A stretch of DNA of 64,000 nt from Methylophaga thalassica MP (GTDB taxonomy: Bacteria > Pseudomonadota > Gammaproteobacteria > Nitrosococcales > Methylophagaceae). Position 1 is the first letter of the stretch. Each line of letters begins with the position of its first letter. Positions 54,536 to 64,000 of this stretch are shown piece by piece. Below the pieces are notes generated by a model. The model saw nothing but the letters and a program-made list of their open reading frames with translations. It was not told the DNA's origin and ran no database searches. The DNA is taken from the NCBI RefSeq assembly GCF_000214595.1, contig NZ_AFIG01000001.1:1468382-1532381 (forward strand), written 5' to 3'. The translations under genes were made by a program, and so were the position numbers.

Positions 54536-55910
54536 AACAACGTCTATATTTATCAGTTTAATCAGCGGCTTACTCATTGGCACTGGCGGTTTAATGGCAT
54601 ATCAGCACTTGACCAGCCCATCAGCCGTGACAGCAGAAACCACACAGAAACCGGCCAAACCATTGTATTACCGTAATCCAATGAACCCGGAAGTCACCTC
54701 GCCTGTTCCTGCTAGAGACCACATGGGAATGGACTATATACCGGTTTATGAGGACGAGGCCTCTGCACCAGAAAAAGCTGGTACGGTTAAAATTGATCCG
54801 GTCACCGAACAGAATATTGGTGTTCGTACCGCAACGGCCAAACTTTCCAGCTTATCTCACCTTATTCGTACAGTCGGTAAGGTGACCTATGATGAAGAGC
54901 GCATATCTAAACTTCATCCCAAAACTGAGGGATGGGTTGAAAAGCTTTTTGTTGATAAGACCGGTACTCAGGTCAATAAAAACACGATGTTATTGAGTGT
55001 CTATTCGCCACAACTGGTCACTAGCTCACAGGAATATCTGCTGGCGATCAGCAGTGCAAAAACGCTGGAAAACAGTCCTTTCGATGATATCCGTCGCAGT
55101 GCGGAGCAAATGGTCGCTTCAGCACGCGAACGCCTGGCATTGCTGGATGTGCCAGAGCATCAGATTCGCGATATGGTGAAAACCGGCAATATCCCCAAGG
55201 CGCTTCATATCCATTCCCCATTCACAGGTACAGTGATTAATATCGGCGCACGTGAGGGTCAATATGTCACACCACAAACCGAGTTATATATGCTGGCTGA
55301 TCTCAGTAAAGTCTGGGTGATAGCACAGGTCTATGAGTCAGATCTGCCTTGGGTCAATGAGAATGATACGGTTGACATGCAATTAACTGCCATTCCAGGA
55401 AAAACCTTTAAAGGCACACTTTCTTATATATATCCCTATGCTGAAGCTGCAACCAGAACCATTAAAGTGCGTATGGCATTTGATAATCCGGATTTGCTAT
55501 TAAAACCGGACATGTTTGCCAATGTCACCATTCATACCAAAAATCAGCCTGAAGCCATTACGGTACCGACTGAAGCCATTATTCGCTCAGGTGATAAAGA
55601 GCAGGTATTTATTATGAGAGCAGCGGGTCAGTTTGAACCGCGTAAGGTCACTACCGGATTAAGTGCCGATGGCAGGACGCAAATCCTGAACGGAGTGAAA
55701 GTGGGTGACGAGGTGGTAACGTCTAGTCAGTTCTTGATTGATTCTGAGTCTAAACTTAATGAAACGACTGAGAAAATGCGGGCAATTGACGCCCCCGCTT
55801 CTGAAGAAATGCAAGATCATCAACAAAACATGCTCGGACAGGACATGCTAGCACCCGCATCATCTTCGTCAATGAACATGCCAGAGATGGAGCATCATCA
55901 CCATGATTAA
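54528..55910 (+). CDS. cusB: Efflux RND periplasmic adaptor CusB with heavy-metal-binding domain
   Basis: A 460-residue membrane-fusion protein. After an N-terminal anchor, residues 40-75 hold a heavy-metal-binding motif ([13 protein letters not shown], then [12 protein letters not shown]), typical of CusB-like adaptors. The HlyD-like core follows, and the last residues are Met- and His-rich ([12 protein letters not shown]). It links CusA to CusC and takes up periplasmic Cu(I)/Ag(I). It overlaps both neighbours by 8 nt. Confidence 0.92.
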   Translation: MNKTTSIFISLISGLLIGTGGLMAYQHLTSPSAVTAETTQKPAKPLYYRNPMNPEVTSPVPARDHMGMDYIPVYEDEASAPEKAGTVKIDPVTEQNIGVRTATAKLSSLSHLIRTVGKVTYDEERISKLHPKTEGWVEKLFVDKTGTQVNKNTMLLSVYSPQLVTSSQEYLLAISSAKTLENSPFDDIRRSAEQMVASARERLALLDVPEHQIRDMVKTGNIPKALHIHSPFTGTVINIGAREGQYVTPQTELYMLADLSKVWVIAQVYESDLPWVNENDTVDMQLTAIPGKTFKGTLSYIYPYAEAATRTIKVRMAFDNPDLLLKPDMFANVTIHTKNQPEAITVPTEAIIRSGDKEQVFIMRAAGQFEPRKVTTGLSADGRTQILNGVKVGDEVVTSSQFLIDSESKLNETTEKMRAIDAPASEEMQDHQQNMLGQDMLAPASSSSMNMPEMEHHHHD

Positions 55911-57450
55911 GTCCATCATCGATCTGGCATTACGTGAAAAGCTACTGGTTTTACTGGCAGCAAGCTTTCTGGTCGCCGCCGGTATCTGGAGTCTGAAAAA
56001 TGTTTCTCTGGATGCCATTCCGGACCTGTCTGATGTTCAGGTGATTGTCTTTACACAATATCCGGGACAAGCACCACAAGTCGTTGAGGATCAAGTGACA
56101 TATCCTTTAACGACAGCCATGTTAGCCGTGCCTAAAGCAAAGTCTGTACGCGGCTATTCCTTTTTTGGTCTGTCGTTTGTTTACATTATTTTTGAAGACA
56201 ATACTGATATGTATTGGGCTAGGTCACGGGTACTGGAATATCTGAATTATGTCAGTAACCGCCTGCCAGAAGGTGTATCGCCAAGTCTTGGACCCGATGC
56301 AACCGGAGTTGGCTGGGTGTATGAATATGCGTTAGTCGATACAAGTGGTCGTCATGACTTAGCACAACTGCGTTCCATACAGGACTGGTATTTACGTTAT
56401 CCACTGCAAACCGTAGATGGCGTGGCAGAAGTGGCTTCGATTGGCGGTTATGTCAAACAATATCAAATCGAAGTGGATCCCAATGCCCTGCTGAATTACC
56501 ACATTCCATTATCCAAAGTGAAAACAGCCATCCAGCGTTCGAATAGTGATGTTGGCGGTAAATTAATTGAAATGGCAGAAACCGAATATATGGTGCGTGG
56601 ATTGGGTTACATCCAGTCACTTGATGATATTCGCTCAATTGCCGTCAGTGTGACTGAAGATGGCACCCCAATTCGTCTGGCCGATATTGCTAATATTCAC
56701 TACGGGCCTGACTTACGTCGTGGACTTGCCGAGCTGAATGGTGAAGGTGAAGTCGCCGGCGGTATTGTGGTCATGCGTTATGGCGAAAATGCACTCAGCA
56801 CCATTAATAACGTGAAGAAGAAGCTTAAGGAACTGGAAAAAAGTCTGCCAGAAGGTGTTGAAATACAGGCGGTTTATGACCGCAGTGATTTGATTCATCG
56901 TGGTGTGAATAATCTGAAACATAAGCTGCTGGAAGAATCGCTGATTGTCAGCTTGATTTGTATTGTTTTTCTGTTCCATGCCCGCTCAGCACTGGTCGCG
57001 ATTGTTACCTTACCTATTGGCATATTGATGGCATTTATTGTGATGCACTGGCAAGGCATTAATGCCAATATCATGTCACTTGGCGGCATTGCGATTGCGA
57101 TAGGTGCGATGATTGATGGTGCCATCGTGATGATTGAAAATGCACACAAACATCTGGAAAAAGCCGCAACTGACTTAGGCAGAAAACTCTCTTCTTCTGA
57201 ACGCTGGCAAGCAATAGCGGATGCTTCTAAAGAAGTAGGACCGGCTTTATTTTTCTCGCTTCTGATTATCACGGTGTCCTTTCTGCCGGTATTCACACTT
57301 CAGGCCCAGGAAGGTCGTTTATTCAGCCCATTGGCTTTCACCAAAACCTATGCGATGGCAGCAGCAGCTCTATTGGCCATTAGTTTAGTACCCGTTCTAA
57401 TGGGCTTACTCATTCGCGGTAATATTCTTGCCGAAGAAAAAACCCTTTAA
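55903..57450 (+). pseudogene. cusA: Heavy-metal RND efflux pump CusA, N-terminal half (frameshifted)
   Basis: A 515-residue open frame covering the first half of a CusA/CzcA pump: [18 protein letters not shown], the porter domain, and helices with [18 protein letters not shown]. It stops at TAA after EEKTL, exactly where intact CusA proteins continue. Adding one A to the A6 run at about 57436-57442 joins it in frame to the downstream half as [20 protein letters not shown]. The two halves total the normal length of about 1040 residues. Confidence 0.85.
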
Positions 57451-57479
57451 ATCGCTTATTACATGGACTGCATCGGCCG

Positions 57480-59042
57480 GTGCTGAAGTTTTGCATTCGT
57501 TACCGCTTTGCCGTACTGCTCATCACAGCACTGCTGTTAGCTGTCAGTATCATTCCGATACAACGAACAGGTAGCGAGTTTATGCCACCACTCGATGAAG
57601 GTGATATTTTGTATATGCCGACGACCTACCCCGGCCTGTCCATCTCTAAAGCGCGGGAGTTAGTTCAGCAAACGGATAAGATTCTCACTACCTTTCCCGA
57701 AGTGGCGTCGGTATTTGGCAAAGCAGGTCGCGCTGAAACCGCCACAGATCCTGCCCCGTTATCCATGTTCGAAACGACTATTCGTTTAAAACCCCGTGAA
57801 CAATGGCCTGATCCGGCGAAAACCACGCGTGAGCTGATGAATGAGATGGATGACGCCATCCAGTTTCCAGGACTGACCAACAGCTGGACAATGCCCATTA
57901 AAACACGGCTGGATATGTTATCTACCGGCATTAAAACCCCCGTCGGTATTAAAATCAGTGGCCCCAGTTTAACCGAGCTCAATACACTGACTGCCCAAGT
58001 TGAACAGCTGGTTAAGACCTTACCGGAGACCTTATCTGCATTTGGAGATAAAGCCACGGGGGGATATTTTGTTGATATCAACATCAACAGAGATGAAATT
58101 GCGCGTTATGGATTGCATATTGCCGATGTACAAGATGTTATCCAGACTGCCATCGGCGGCATGAATGTGACATCTACGGTTGAAGGCCTGGAGCGTTACC
58201 CTGTCAATTTGCGTTATCCACGGGATATGCGTGACAACTTGAATGAGCTTAAACGCACCCTGATATCAGCACCAACAGGTGCTCAGATTCCATTATCACA
58301 ACTGGCCGATTTAAGTCTTAAACGAGGTGCGCCGGTCATCAAGACAGAAAACTCCCGGCCCAATGCCTGGGTATATATTGATATCAAATCTGATGATATC
58401 GGCGGTTATGTCGAAAAAGCACGTCAATTGATTGATGAGAAGGTATCGCTGCCACCGGGTTATACCCTTAGCTGGTCGGGACAGTTTGAGTATATGCAAC
58501 GTGCCGCAGAGCGTCTCAAACTGGTGATTCCTTTGACGCTTTTACTCATCTTTTTATTGTTATATCTCAACTTCCGTAATATTCGCTCCCCGCTCGTCGT
58601 CATGCTGTCGATTCCGTTTGCCAGTATTGGCGGTCTATGGCTGCTGTATTGGTTGGGGTTTAACTTCTCTGTTGCTGTTGCCGTCGGCTTTATTGCACTG
58701 GCCGGGGTTGCCGCGGAGATCGGCGTGTTAATTCTGACCTTTATCGATCAGAAAATTGATGCAGTGAGACAACAGAACTCACAACAAAAACTAAGCAAAG
58801 AGGCTATCTGGCAAGCCGTTTTTTCAGGAAGCGCAGAAAGAGTCCGTCCGGTTGCCATGACCGCCATCGCCATTACTGCTGGTCTGCTGCCGATTTTATG
58901 GAGCAATGGCACTGGCAGTGATGTAATGCAGCGTATTGCCGCGCCGATGGTCGGTGGAATGATTTCCGTTACGCTATTAGCGCTGTTTGTTTTACCGCTA
59001 ATTTATGGTCTGGTATTACAGTTTATTGAGAGCAGAAAGTAG
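57480..59042 (+). pseudogene. cusA: Heavy-metal RND efflux pump CusA, C-terminal half (frameshifted)
   Basis: A 520-residue frame with the second half of the pump (GSEFMPPLDEGDILYMPTTY, FGKAGRAETATDPAPLSMFE, final helix block). The first usable start is GTG at 57480, but no ribosome site precedes it and the same frame is homologous back to about 57440. Whether any product is made alone is doubtful. Sequence quality is otherwise excellent, so the break looks recent or artificial. Confidence 0.85.
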
Positions 59043-59062
59043 ATGTGTCATAGCCCACCGCA

Positions 59063-59458
59063 TCAGACATTAAACGCCGCCAGTATTGCACAAGGTTTGC
59101 TTTCGCCGCCTGCGGCACAGTTACCCGCCAGGCGTTTAAGACTGTCACGGGCTTGCTGCATTTCGGCTATTTTGGCATCCAACTCATGTAATCGTCGCAT
59201 GGCGAGCTGGAAGGCACGATGATGGTCTTGTGTCGAGTCGAGCCCGATCAGCTCTTTAATTTCACGCAAAGTAAACCCGGCTTCCTGGGCTTTGCGAATG
59301 AATTTAAGGCGGCGAAGATCCTGCATGCCATATCGTCGAATACCTCCATTAGCTACAGGTATATCAAGCAGACCTTTACGTTGATAATAACGGACGGTTT
59401 CCACCGTCACATCGACTTGTTTAGCGAATTGTCCAATGGTCCAACTGTCTTTTTTCAT
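59063..59458 (-). CDS. MerR-family metal-responsive regulator
   Basis: A 131-residue MerR regulator: winged helix WTIGQFAKQVDVTVETVRYY, coiled dimer helix, C-terminal metal loop with Cys114 and Cys123 at the same nine-residue spacing as MerR Cys117/Cys126. The position of MerR's Cys82 is His79 here, so mercury specificity is doubtful. It lies divergent from the P-type ATPase and convergent with cusA, and probably activates the MerR-type promoter at 59466. Confidence 0.88.
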   Translation of the reverse strand: MKKDSWTIGQFAKQVDVTVETVRYYQRKGLLDIPVANGGIRRYGMQDLRRLKFIRKAQEAGFTLREIKELIGLDSTQDHHRAFQLAMRRLHELDAKIAEMQQARDSLKRLAGNCAAGGESKPCAILAAFNV

Positions 59459-59465
59459 AAGGCTC

Positions 59466-59497
59466 TTGACTCTGTACTATGGTACGTACTCTATAGT
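59466..59497 (+). promoter_or_regulatory. MerR-type promoter/operator of the P-type ATPase gene
   Basis: TTGACT (59466-59471) and TATAGT (59492-59497) are separated by 20 bp, longer than the usual 17 and typical of MerR-activated promoters. The spacer contains GTAC-TATG-GTAC. Confidence 0.78.
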
Positions 59498-59594
59498 CTA
59501 AACAACTCAATCATCATAATCACTACAGTGATAAACCATTGGGTGAATAACAGCGTTATCATATTGATAAAGCAAACTATTTCAGGAGAAGACA

Positions 59595-62051
59595 ATGACG
59601 ACTGATCCCGTATGCGGTATGCAGGTTGATGAAAAAACAGCGAAATACCAAACCAGCCATAAGCATAAAAATTACGTCTTTTGTTCTCAACACTGCTTAA
59701 ATAATTTTAAGGCTGACCCACAGTTTTATCTTAATAAACCTGAAACAGATTCAGCTAAAAGCTGTTGCAGTGGCAAACATGATCATCAGCCTAATCCTGA
59801 TAATCACCCGCATGCTCAATCCGGCGCTAAAGGCGACTATATTTGCCCTATGTGTGAAGGTGTACGTAATGATGGTCCCGGCAGCTGCCCGAAATGTGGC
59901 ATGGCTTTAGAACCTGAAAATCCCGTTTCTTCTAGTCAAAAAACCCAATACACCTGCCCTATGCATCCAGAAATCCAACAAGATGAGCCGGGGGATTGTC
60001 CAATCTGTGGTATGGCACTGGAAGCAACAACAGTTGAAGTCGAACCGGATAACAGCGAATACAAAGACATGCTGAAACGCTTCATCGTTGGTGGTTTATT
60101 AGCGTTACCTGTGTTTTTTATTGCCATGTTACTAGAGATGGCACCATCACTGTTTCCAGTAGATACCAGTATCCAACAATGGCATTGGGCAGAATTCATA
60201 CTCGCCACACCTGTTGTTTTCTGGGCTGGCTGGCCATTTCTAGTTCGTGCCGTGCAATCGGTGAAAACGGGTCACTTAAATATGTTCACCCTTATCGGAC
60301 TCGGCGTCAGTGTCGCCTGGACATATAGTGTCATTGCATTACTCTTTCCCGGCGTATTTCCAGCCAGTATGCAACACGACGGTGTGGTAGCCGTTTACTT
60401 TGAAGCCGCAGCAGTCATCACGGTGTTGGTATTACTGGGGCAAGTATTAGAATTACGGGCTCGCAGCCAAACCAATACTGCCATCAAACTATTAATGGGC
60501 TTGGCCCCGAAAACTGCACGTAAAGTCACAGATTGTGGCCATGAAAAAGATATTCCGCTGGATCAGGTCAAAGTCGGTGACACATTACGTATCCGTCCCG
60601 GTGAGAAAATTCCTGTTGATGGCTTGGTCATCGAAGGTGAAAGTCACATTGATGAATCTATGGTCACAGGCGAACCCATGCCTGTGAATAAAAAAGTCGA
60701 TGACAAATTAGTCGGTGGTACGGTCAATGGCACTGGCAGTCTGTTAATGCAGGCTGAAAAAGTGGGTAGTGACACCCTACTCTCACAAATCGTGAAAATG
60801 GTGGCTGAAGCACAACGTTCTCGTGCCCCGATACAAAAACTGGTTGATAAAGTTGCGGCTTATTTTGTCCCTATCGTTATCGCGGTGGCCATTATGACCT
60901 TTATTATCTGGTTTGTAGCCGGCCCCGATCCAAAACTGGCACATGCGTTAATCAATGCCGTGGCGGTATTAATTATTGCCTGCCCTTGTGCCCTAGGCTT
61001 AGCTACACCCATGTCAATTATGGTGGGTACTGGCCGTGGTGCAGCTCATGGTGTGTTAATCAAAAATGCAGAAGCATTAGAAAGCATGGAAAAAATCGAC
61101 ACGCTTGTGGTCGATAAAACCGGCACCTTAACTCAAGGTAAACCGGAGCTTTCTACCATTGAAGCCACTCAGGGCTTTGAAAAAAATGCTTTATTGCAGT
61201 GGGCTGCCAGCCTGGAGCAACATAGCGAACACCCGCTGGCAACCGCATTAATTGCAGCAGCAAAAAAACAAAATCTCTCACTTGCCGAAGCTAAACAATT
61301 CCAGTCACATACAGGTCAGGGAATCAGCGGCAGCGTTGATGGTAAATCGATTTTGTTTGGCAATAAAGCCTTAATGCAAGCGAATAAAATTGATGTCAGC
61401 GCTATCGAAGATCGAGGTGACAAATTACGCCAGCAAGGCGATAGCGTCATGTTATTAGCTGTCGATAATACCGTTGCCGGCTTAGTGGCAGTGGCTGATC
61501 CTATCAAGGAAACAAGCAAGGCAGCGATTGATGCTCTACACAAAGAAGGTATCCGTATTGTGATGCTCACCGGTGACAATCATGTCACAGCCAATGCCGT
61601 GGCAAAACAATTGAACATTGATGAAGTCCATGCCGATGTACAACCAGAACAGAAAAATCAGCATATTAAAGACTTGCAACATCAGGGGCGTATTGTCGCC
61701 ATGGCGGGAGATGGCATTAACGATGCGCCAGCACTTGCTCAGGCAAACATCGGGATCGCGATGGGAACAGGCACCGATGTCGCCGTCGAAAGCGCAGGTA
61801 TGACATTAATGAAAGGTGACTTAACCGGTATTCATCAGGCCTTAGTCCTCAGTCGGGCGACCATGAAAAATATCCGACAAAATCTGTTCTTTGCTTTTAT
61901 CTATAACTCGCTGGGTGTGCCTGTGGCCGCTGGGATTTTATATCCTTTCTTTGGATTATTGCTCTCGCCAATGGTGGCAGCCGCCGCAATGAGCCTCAGT
62001 TCAGTGTCAGTCATTGGTAACGCCTTACGCCTACGTAGGCTGAAGTTATAA
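59595..62051 (+). CDS. Copper/silver-translocating P-type ATPase with YHS and two heavy-metal-binding domains
   Basis: An 818-residue P1B-ATPase. It starts with a YHS domain ([16 protein letters not shown]; about residues 1-45), then two Cys-rich modules (CPMCEGV...CPKCGMALE and CPMHPEI...CPICGMALE, about 77-150). Eight helices follow with the metal-path motif CPC at 463-465, the phosphorylated Asp507 in DKTGT, HP in SEHPLA and GDGIND. It probably exports Cu(I)/Ag(I). Control by the divergent MerR-type gene is likely. Confidence 0.93.
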   Translation: MTTDPVCGMQVDEKTAKYQTSHKHKNYVFCSQHCLNNFKADPQFYLNKPETDSAKSCCSGKHDHQPNPDNHPHAQSGAKGDYICPMCEGVRNDGPGSCPKCGMALEPENPVSSSQKTQYTCPMHPEIQQDEPGDCPICGMALEATTVEVEPDNSEYKDMLKRFIVGGLLALPVFFIAMLLEMAPSLFPVDTSIQQWHWAEFILATPVVFWAGWPFLVRAVQSVKTGHLNMFTLIGLGVSVAWTYSVIALLFPGVFPASMQHDGVVAVYFEAAAVITVLVLLGQVLELRARSQTNTAIKLLMGLAPKTARKVTDCGHEKDIPLDQVKVGDTLRIRPGEKIPVDGLVIEGESHIDESMVTGEPMPVNKKVDDKLVGGTVNGTGSLLMQAEKVGSDTLLSQIVKMVAEAQRSRAPIQKLVDKVAAYFVPIVIAVAIMTFIIWFVAGPDPKLAHALINAVAVLIIACPCALGLATPMSIMVGTGRGAAHGVLIKNAEALESMEKIDTLVVDKTGTLTQGKPELSTIEATQGFEKNALLQWAASLEQHSEHPLATALIAAAKKQNLSLAEAKQFQSHTGQGISGSVDGKSILFGNKALMQANKIDVSAIEDRGDKLRQQGDSVMLLAVDNTVAGLVAVADPIKETSKAAIDALHKEGIRIVMLTGDNHVTANAVAKQLNIDEVHADVQPEQKNQHIKDLQHQGRIVAMAGDGINDAPALAQANIGIAMGTGTDVAVESAGMTLMKGDLTGIHQALVLSRATMKNIRQNLFFAFIYNSLGVPVAAGILYPFFGLLLSPMVAAAAMSLSSVSVIGNALRLRRLKL

Positions 62052-62084
62052 GCTGATCAAATAGTTAAATTCGAACTCACTCCA

Positions 62085-62127
62085 AGCAGAGTCAAAACAG
62101 CATTCGTCTGTTGACTCTGCTTTTTTA
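62085..62127 (+). terminator. Rho-independent terminator of the P-type ATPase gene
   Basis: An 11-bp stem AGCAGAGTCAA / TTGACTCTGCT with a 15-nt loop and six or more T. Confidence 0.9.
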
Positions 62128-62237
62128 TCTCATGCACGACCAATTCTCTCTTACCGTGCTCTCTCATGTTAATCTCTCCAGTGTAGATAAGCTTAATAAC
62201 AATAAAACAATACAACTCAGCACCTATGGAGAGAACT

Positions 62238-63508
62238 ATGCGATTAGAATCACTCGCCTTACATCACGGCTATGAATCTGAACCCACCACTAAGTCGGCT
62301 GCGTTCCGATTTACCAGACAACTTCTTACACTTTTGATAATACTCAGCATGGTGCAGATCTATTTGATCTGAAAGTCCCCGGTAATATTTACACACGTAT
62401 CATGAACCCAACCAATGACGTGCTGGAAAAACGTCTGGCTGAAATGGAAGGTGGTATTGCTGGTCTGGCGGTAGCATCCGGTATGTCAGCTATTACTTAT
62501 GCCATTCAGGCTATCGCTGAAGCAGGTGACAACATTGTTAGCAGCACCCAGCTTTACGGCGGCAGCTACAATTTGTTCGCTCATACCTGCCCACGACAAG
62601 GTATTACAGTGCGCATGGCATCGTTTGATGACTATGACAAAATCGAAAGCCTGATTGACGATAAAACCAAAGCCTTATTCTGTGAATCTATCGGTAACCC
62701 TGCCGGTAATATTGTTGATATACAACGTTGGGCAGAGATTGCTCACCGACATGGTGTGCCATTAATTGTTGATAATACGGTCGCCACACCTTACCTATGT
62801 CGTGTCTTTGACCATGGTGCGGATATCGTGGTGCATTCATTAACTAAATATATCGGCGGTCATGGCACAACGGTTGGCGGCATGATTGTCGATTCAGGCC
62901 GCTTTGACTGGGTAGCCAATAAAGAACGTTTCCCGATGCTAAACGAACCGGATCCTTCCTACCATGGCGTGATCTACACGGAGGCGTTAGGACCTGCCGC
63001 CTATATTGGTCGTTGTCGTGTTATTCCTCTGCGTAATACGGGTTCAGCCTTGTCTCCTCACAGTGCATTTTTATTAATGCAAGGTCTGGAAACCTTAGGC
63101 TTGCGTATGGAACGTCACTGTGAGAATGCATTGAAAGTGGCTAACTATTTACAACAGCACCCTAAAGTGGAATGGGTGAACTACGCCGCCTTGGAGAATA
63201 GCCCCTATCACGAAGTCTGTCAGAAAATCACCAAAGGTCAGGCCTCAGGCATTCTCAGCTTCGGTATCACTGGTGGCAAAGAAGCGGGTGCACGCTTTAT
63301 TGATGCCTTGCAGATGATTTTACGCTTGGTCAATATTGGTGATGCAAAATCACTGGCCTGCCACCCCGCAACCACTACACATCGACAATTAAGTCCGGAA
63401 GAGCTGGCAACCGCAGGCGTATCAGAAGACTTAGTGCGGATTTCGGTGGGTATTGAGCATATTGACGACATTATTGCCGACATTGCTCAAGCACTGGAAA
63501 AAGCATAA
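62238..63508 (+). pseudogene. metY: O-acetylhomoserine sulfhydrylase MetY, broken by a frameshift
   Basis: The ATG at 62238 (GGAGAG upstream) begins a normal MetY N-terminus (MRLESLALHHGYESEPTTKSAA). One G appears to be missing near 62303 (GCGTTCCG for GCGGTTCCG). The correct frame then continues (IYQTTSYTFDNTQHGADLFD) to the stop at 63508. The PLP lysine lies in HSLTKYIGGHG. As written, translation from the real start ends early; only a shortened protein from about 62402 is open. MetY makes homocysteine from O-acetylhomoserine and sulfide. Confidence 0.85.
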
Positions 63509-63528
63509 ACACAGTCTTGATTGATCTA

Positions 63529-63558
63529 TCTCAACCTGATCTCACGGTCAGGTTGAGA
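63529..63558 (+). terminator. Hairpin after metY
   Basis: An 11-bp inverted repeat TCTCAACCTGA / TCAGGTTGAGA with an 8-nt loop; the T tract after it is weak (AGATTCATTT). Confidence 0.55.
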
Positions 63559-63624
63559 AGATTCATTTCCTCTACCACCTCCCAAGACTTATAATGGCAC
63601 CTCTTCAAACTGAGTACGTTCTCC

Positions 63625-64000
63625 GTGTCATCACCCAATTCCCATCAAAAAACGGCTGAACGTTCACCTCAGAAACGTTTACACCCAAGAAATCATCATA
63701 ATCAGGGGTATGACTTTCCGAGCTTGATAGCGAGCCACCCAACATTAGCACCATTTGTTTTTAACAATGCTTTTGGCAATCTGTCTATCGACTATAGCCA
63801 TGCTGAAGCCGTCAAGCACTTAAATGCAGCTTTATTGACATACCATTATCAAATCCAAGGCTGGGATATCCCCGAAGGAGCTCTCTGCCCACCGATTCCA
63901 GGGCGTGTTGACTACATCCATCACATTGCCGATTTATTAGGCGTTTCAGACCAAAATAACAATATCCGCATGCTGGATATCGGTATTGGCGCCAGTGGCA
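63625..64000 (+). CDS. rlmF: 23S rRNA adenine-1618 N6-methyltransferase RlmF, N-terminal part
   Basis: About 125 codons before the right edge. LHPRNHHNQGYDFPSLIASH, APFVFNNAFGNLSIDY, WDIPEGALCPPIPGRVDYIH and the SAM-binding start MLDIGIGAS are characteristic of RlmF, which methylates A1618 in the 50S subunit. The start is GTG at 63625; the in-frame stop at about 63596 lies upstream and no ATG is available. The C-terminal half is outside the window. Confidence 0.88.
   Translation, partial: MSSPNSHQKTAERSPQKRLHPRNHHNQGYDFPSLIASHPTLAPFVFNNAFGNLSIDYSHAEAVKHLNAALLTYHYQIQGWDIPEGALCPPIPGRVDYIHHIADLLGVSDQNNNIRMLDIGIGASG

Noticed and set aside
57480-59042. An independent half-size RND pump
   Set aside because: The frame upstream is homologous to CusA up to the A run, and joining both halves by one base gives a complete CusA.
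1-64000. CRISPR arrays, tRNA or rRNA genes, insertion sequences
   Set aside because: No regular short spaced repeats, cloverleaf sequences or transposase genes were noticed on reading both strands.

Overview
The window is a gene-dense piece of a gammaproteobacterial chromosome, about 45% GC by eye. The best overall fit is a marine or halophilic methylotroph such as Methylophaga. This is inferred from gene content: a formamidase/amide operon ordered as in Methylophilus, a phosphoketolase-acetate kinase operon of the kind linked to ribulose-monophosphate methylotrophs, ectoine breakdown genes, and a probable PQQ-type sugar dehydrogenase. No rRNA, tRNA, CRISPR array, insertion sequence or prophage was seen.

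Layout. 1-7.9 kb (minus strand) is an amide/urea nitrogen island: porin fmdC, formamidase fmdA, zinc-ribbon fmdB, a urea/amide ABC transporter urtABCDE, then the start of urease accessory gene ureD. 8-12.4 kb holds cell-envelope and small genes (two lipoproteins, mtgA, an AEC carrier, an HD-GYP protein, a cupin). 12.4-16.1 kb is ackA-xfp. 16.3-29.3 kb holds a Fur-linked TonB receptor, c-di-GMP signalling genes, a cold-shock gene, an SDR, an MscS channel and OhrR. 29.3-36.4 kb holds NsrR, lipocalin, an isochorismatase-like hydrolase, a one-domain voltage-gated cation channel, Dps, a chromate transporter and a PepSY membrane protein.

36.4-41.5 kb (minus) is an ectoine-degradation operon doeB2-doeD-doeA-doeC. 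41.7-45.7 kb is an electrophile-defence cluster: a NemR-like repressor, a YqhD-like alcohol dehydrogenase, a quinone-oxidoreductase-like enzyme and an Old Yellow Enzyme. Nearly identical operators lie before nemR and before the dehydrogenase. 45.9-51.1 kb carries a two-propeller dehydrogenase and a porin/binding-protein/diguanylate-cyclase operon. 53.2-62 kb is copper/silver-type metal resistance: cusCBA, a MerR-type regulator and a P-type ATPase. The window ends with metY and the start of rlmF.

The most unusual element is a gene-free stretch at 51220-51698. It holds three imperfect copies of a roughly 110-bp module with a period of 183-184 bp. Each copy has DnaA-box-like sites, a nearly invariant 29-nt core and a TGGTTAA/TTAACCA palindrome. 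It resembles a replication origin, a DnaA-titration site or another DnaA-controlled locus, but none of the usual oriC neighbour genes is present.

Two genes, cusA and metY, are each broken by what looks like a single missing base in a homopolymer. These may be true mutations, recoding (cusA only) or assembly errors.
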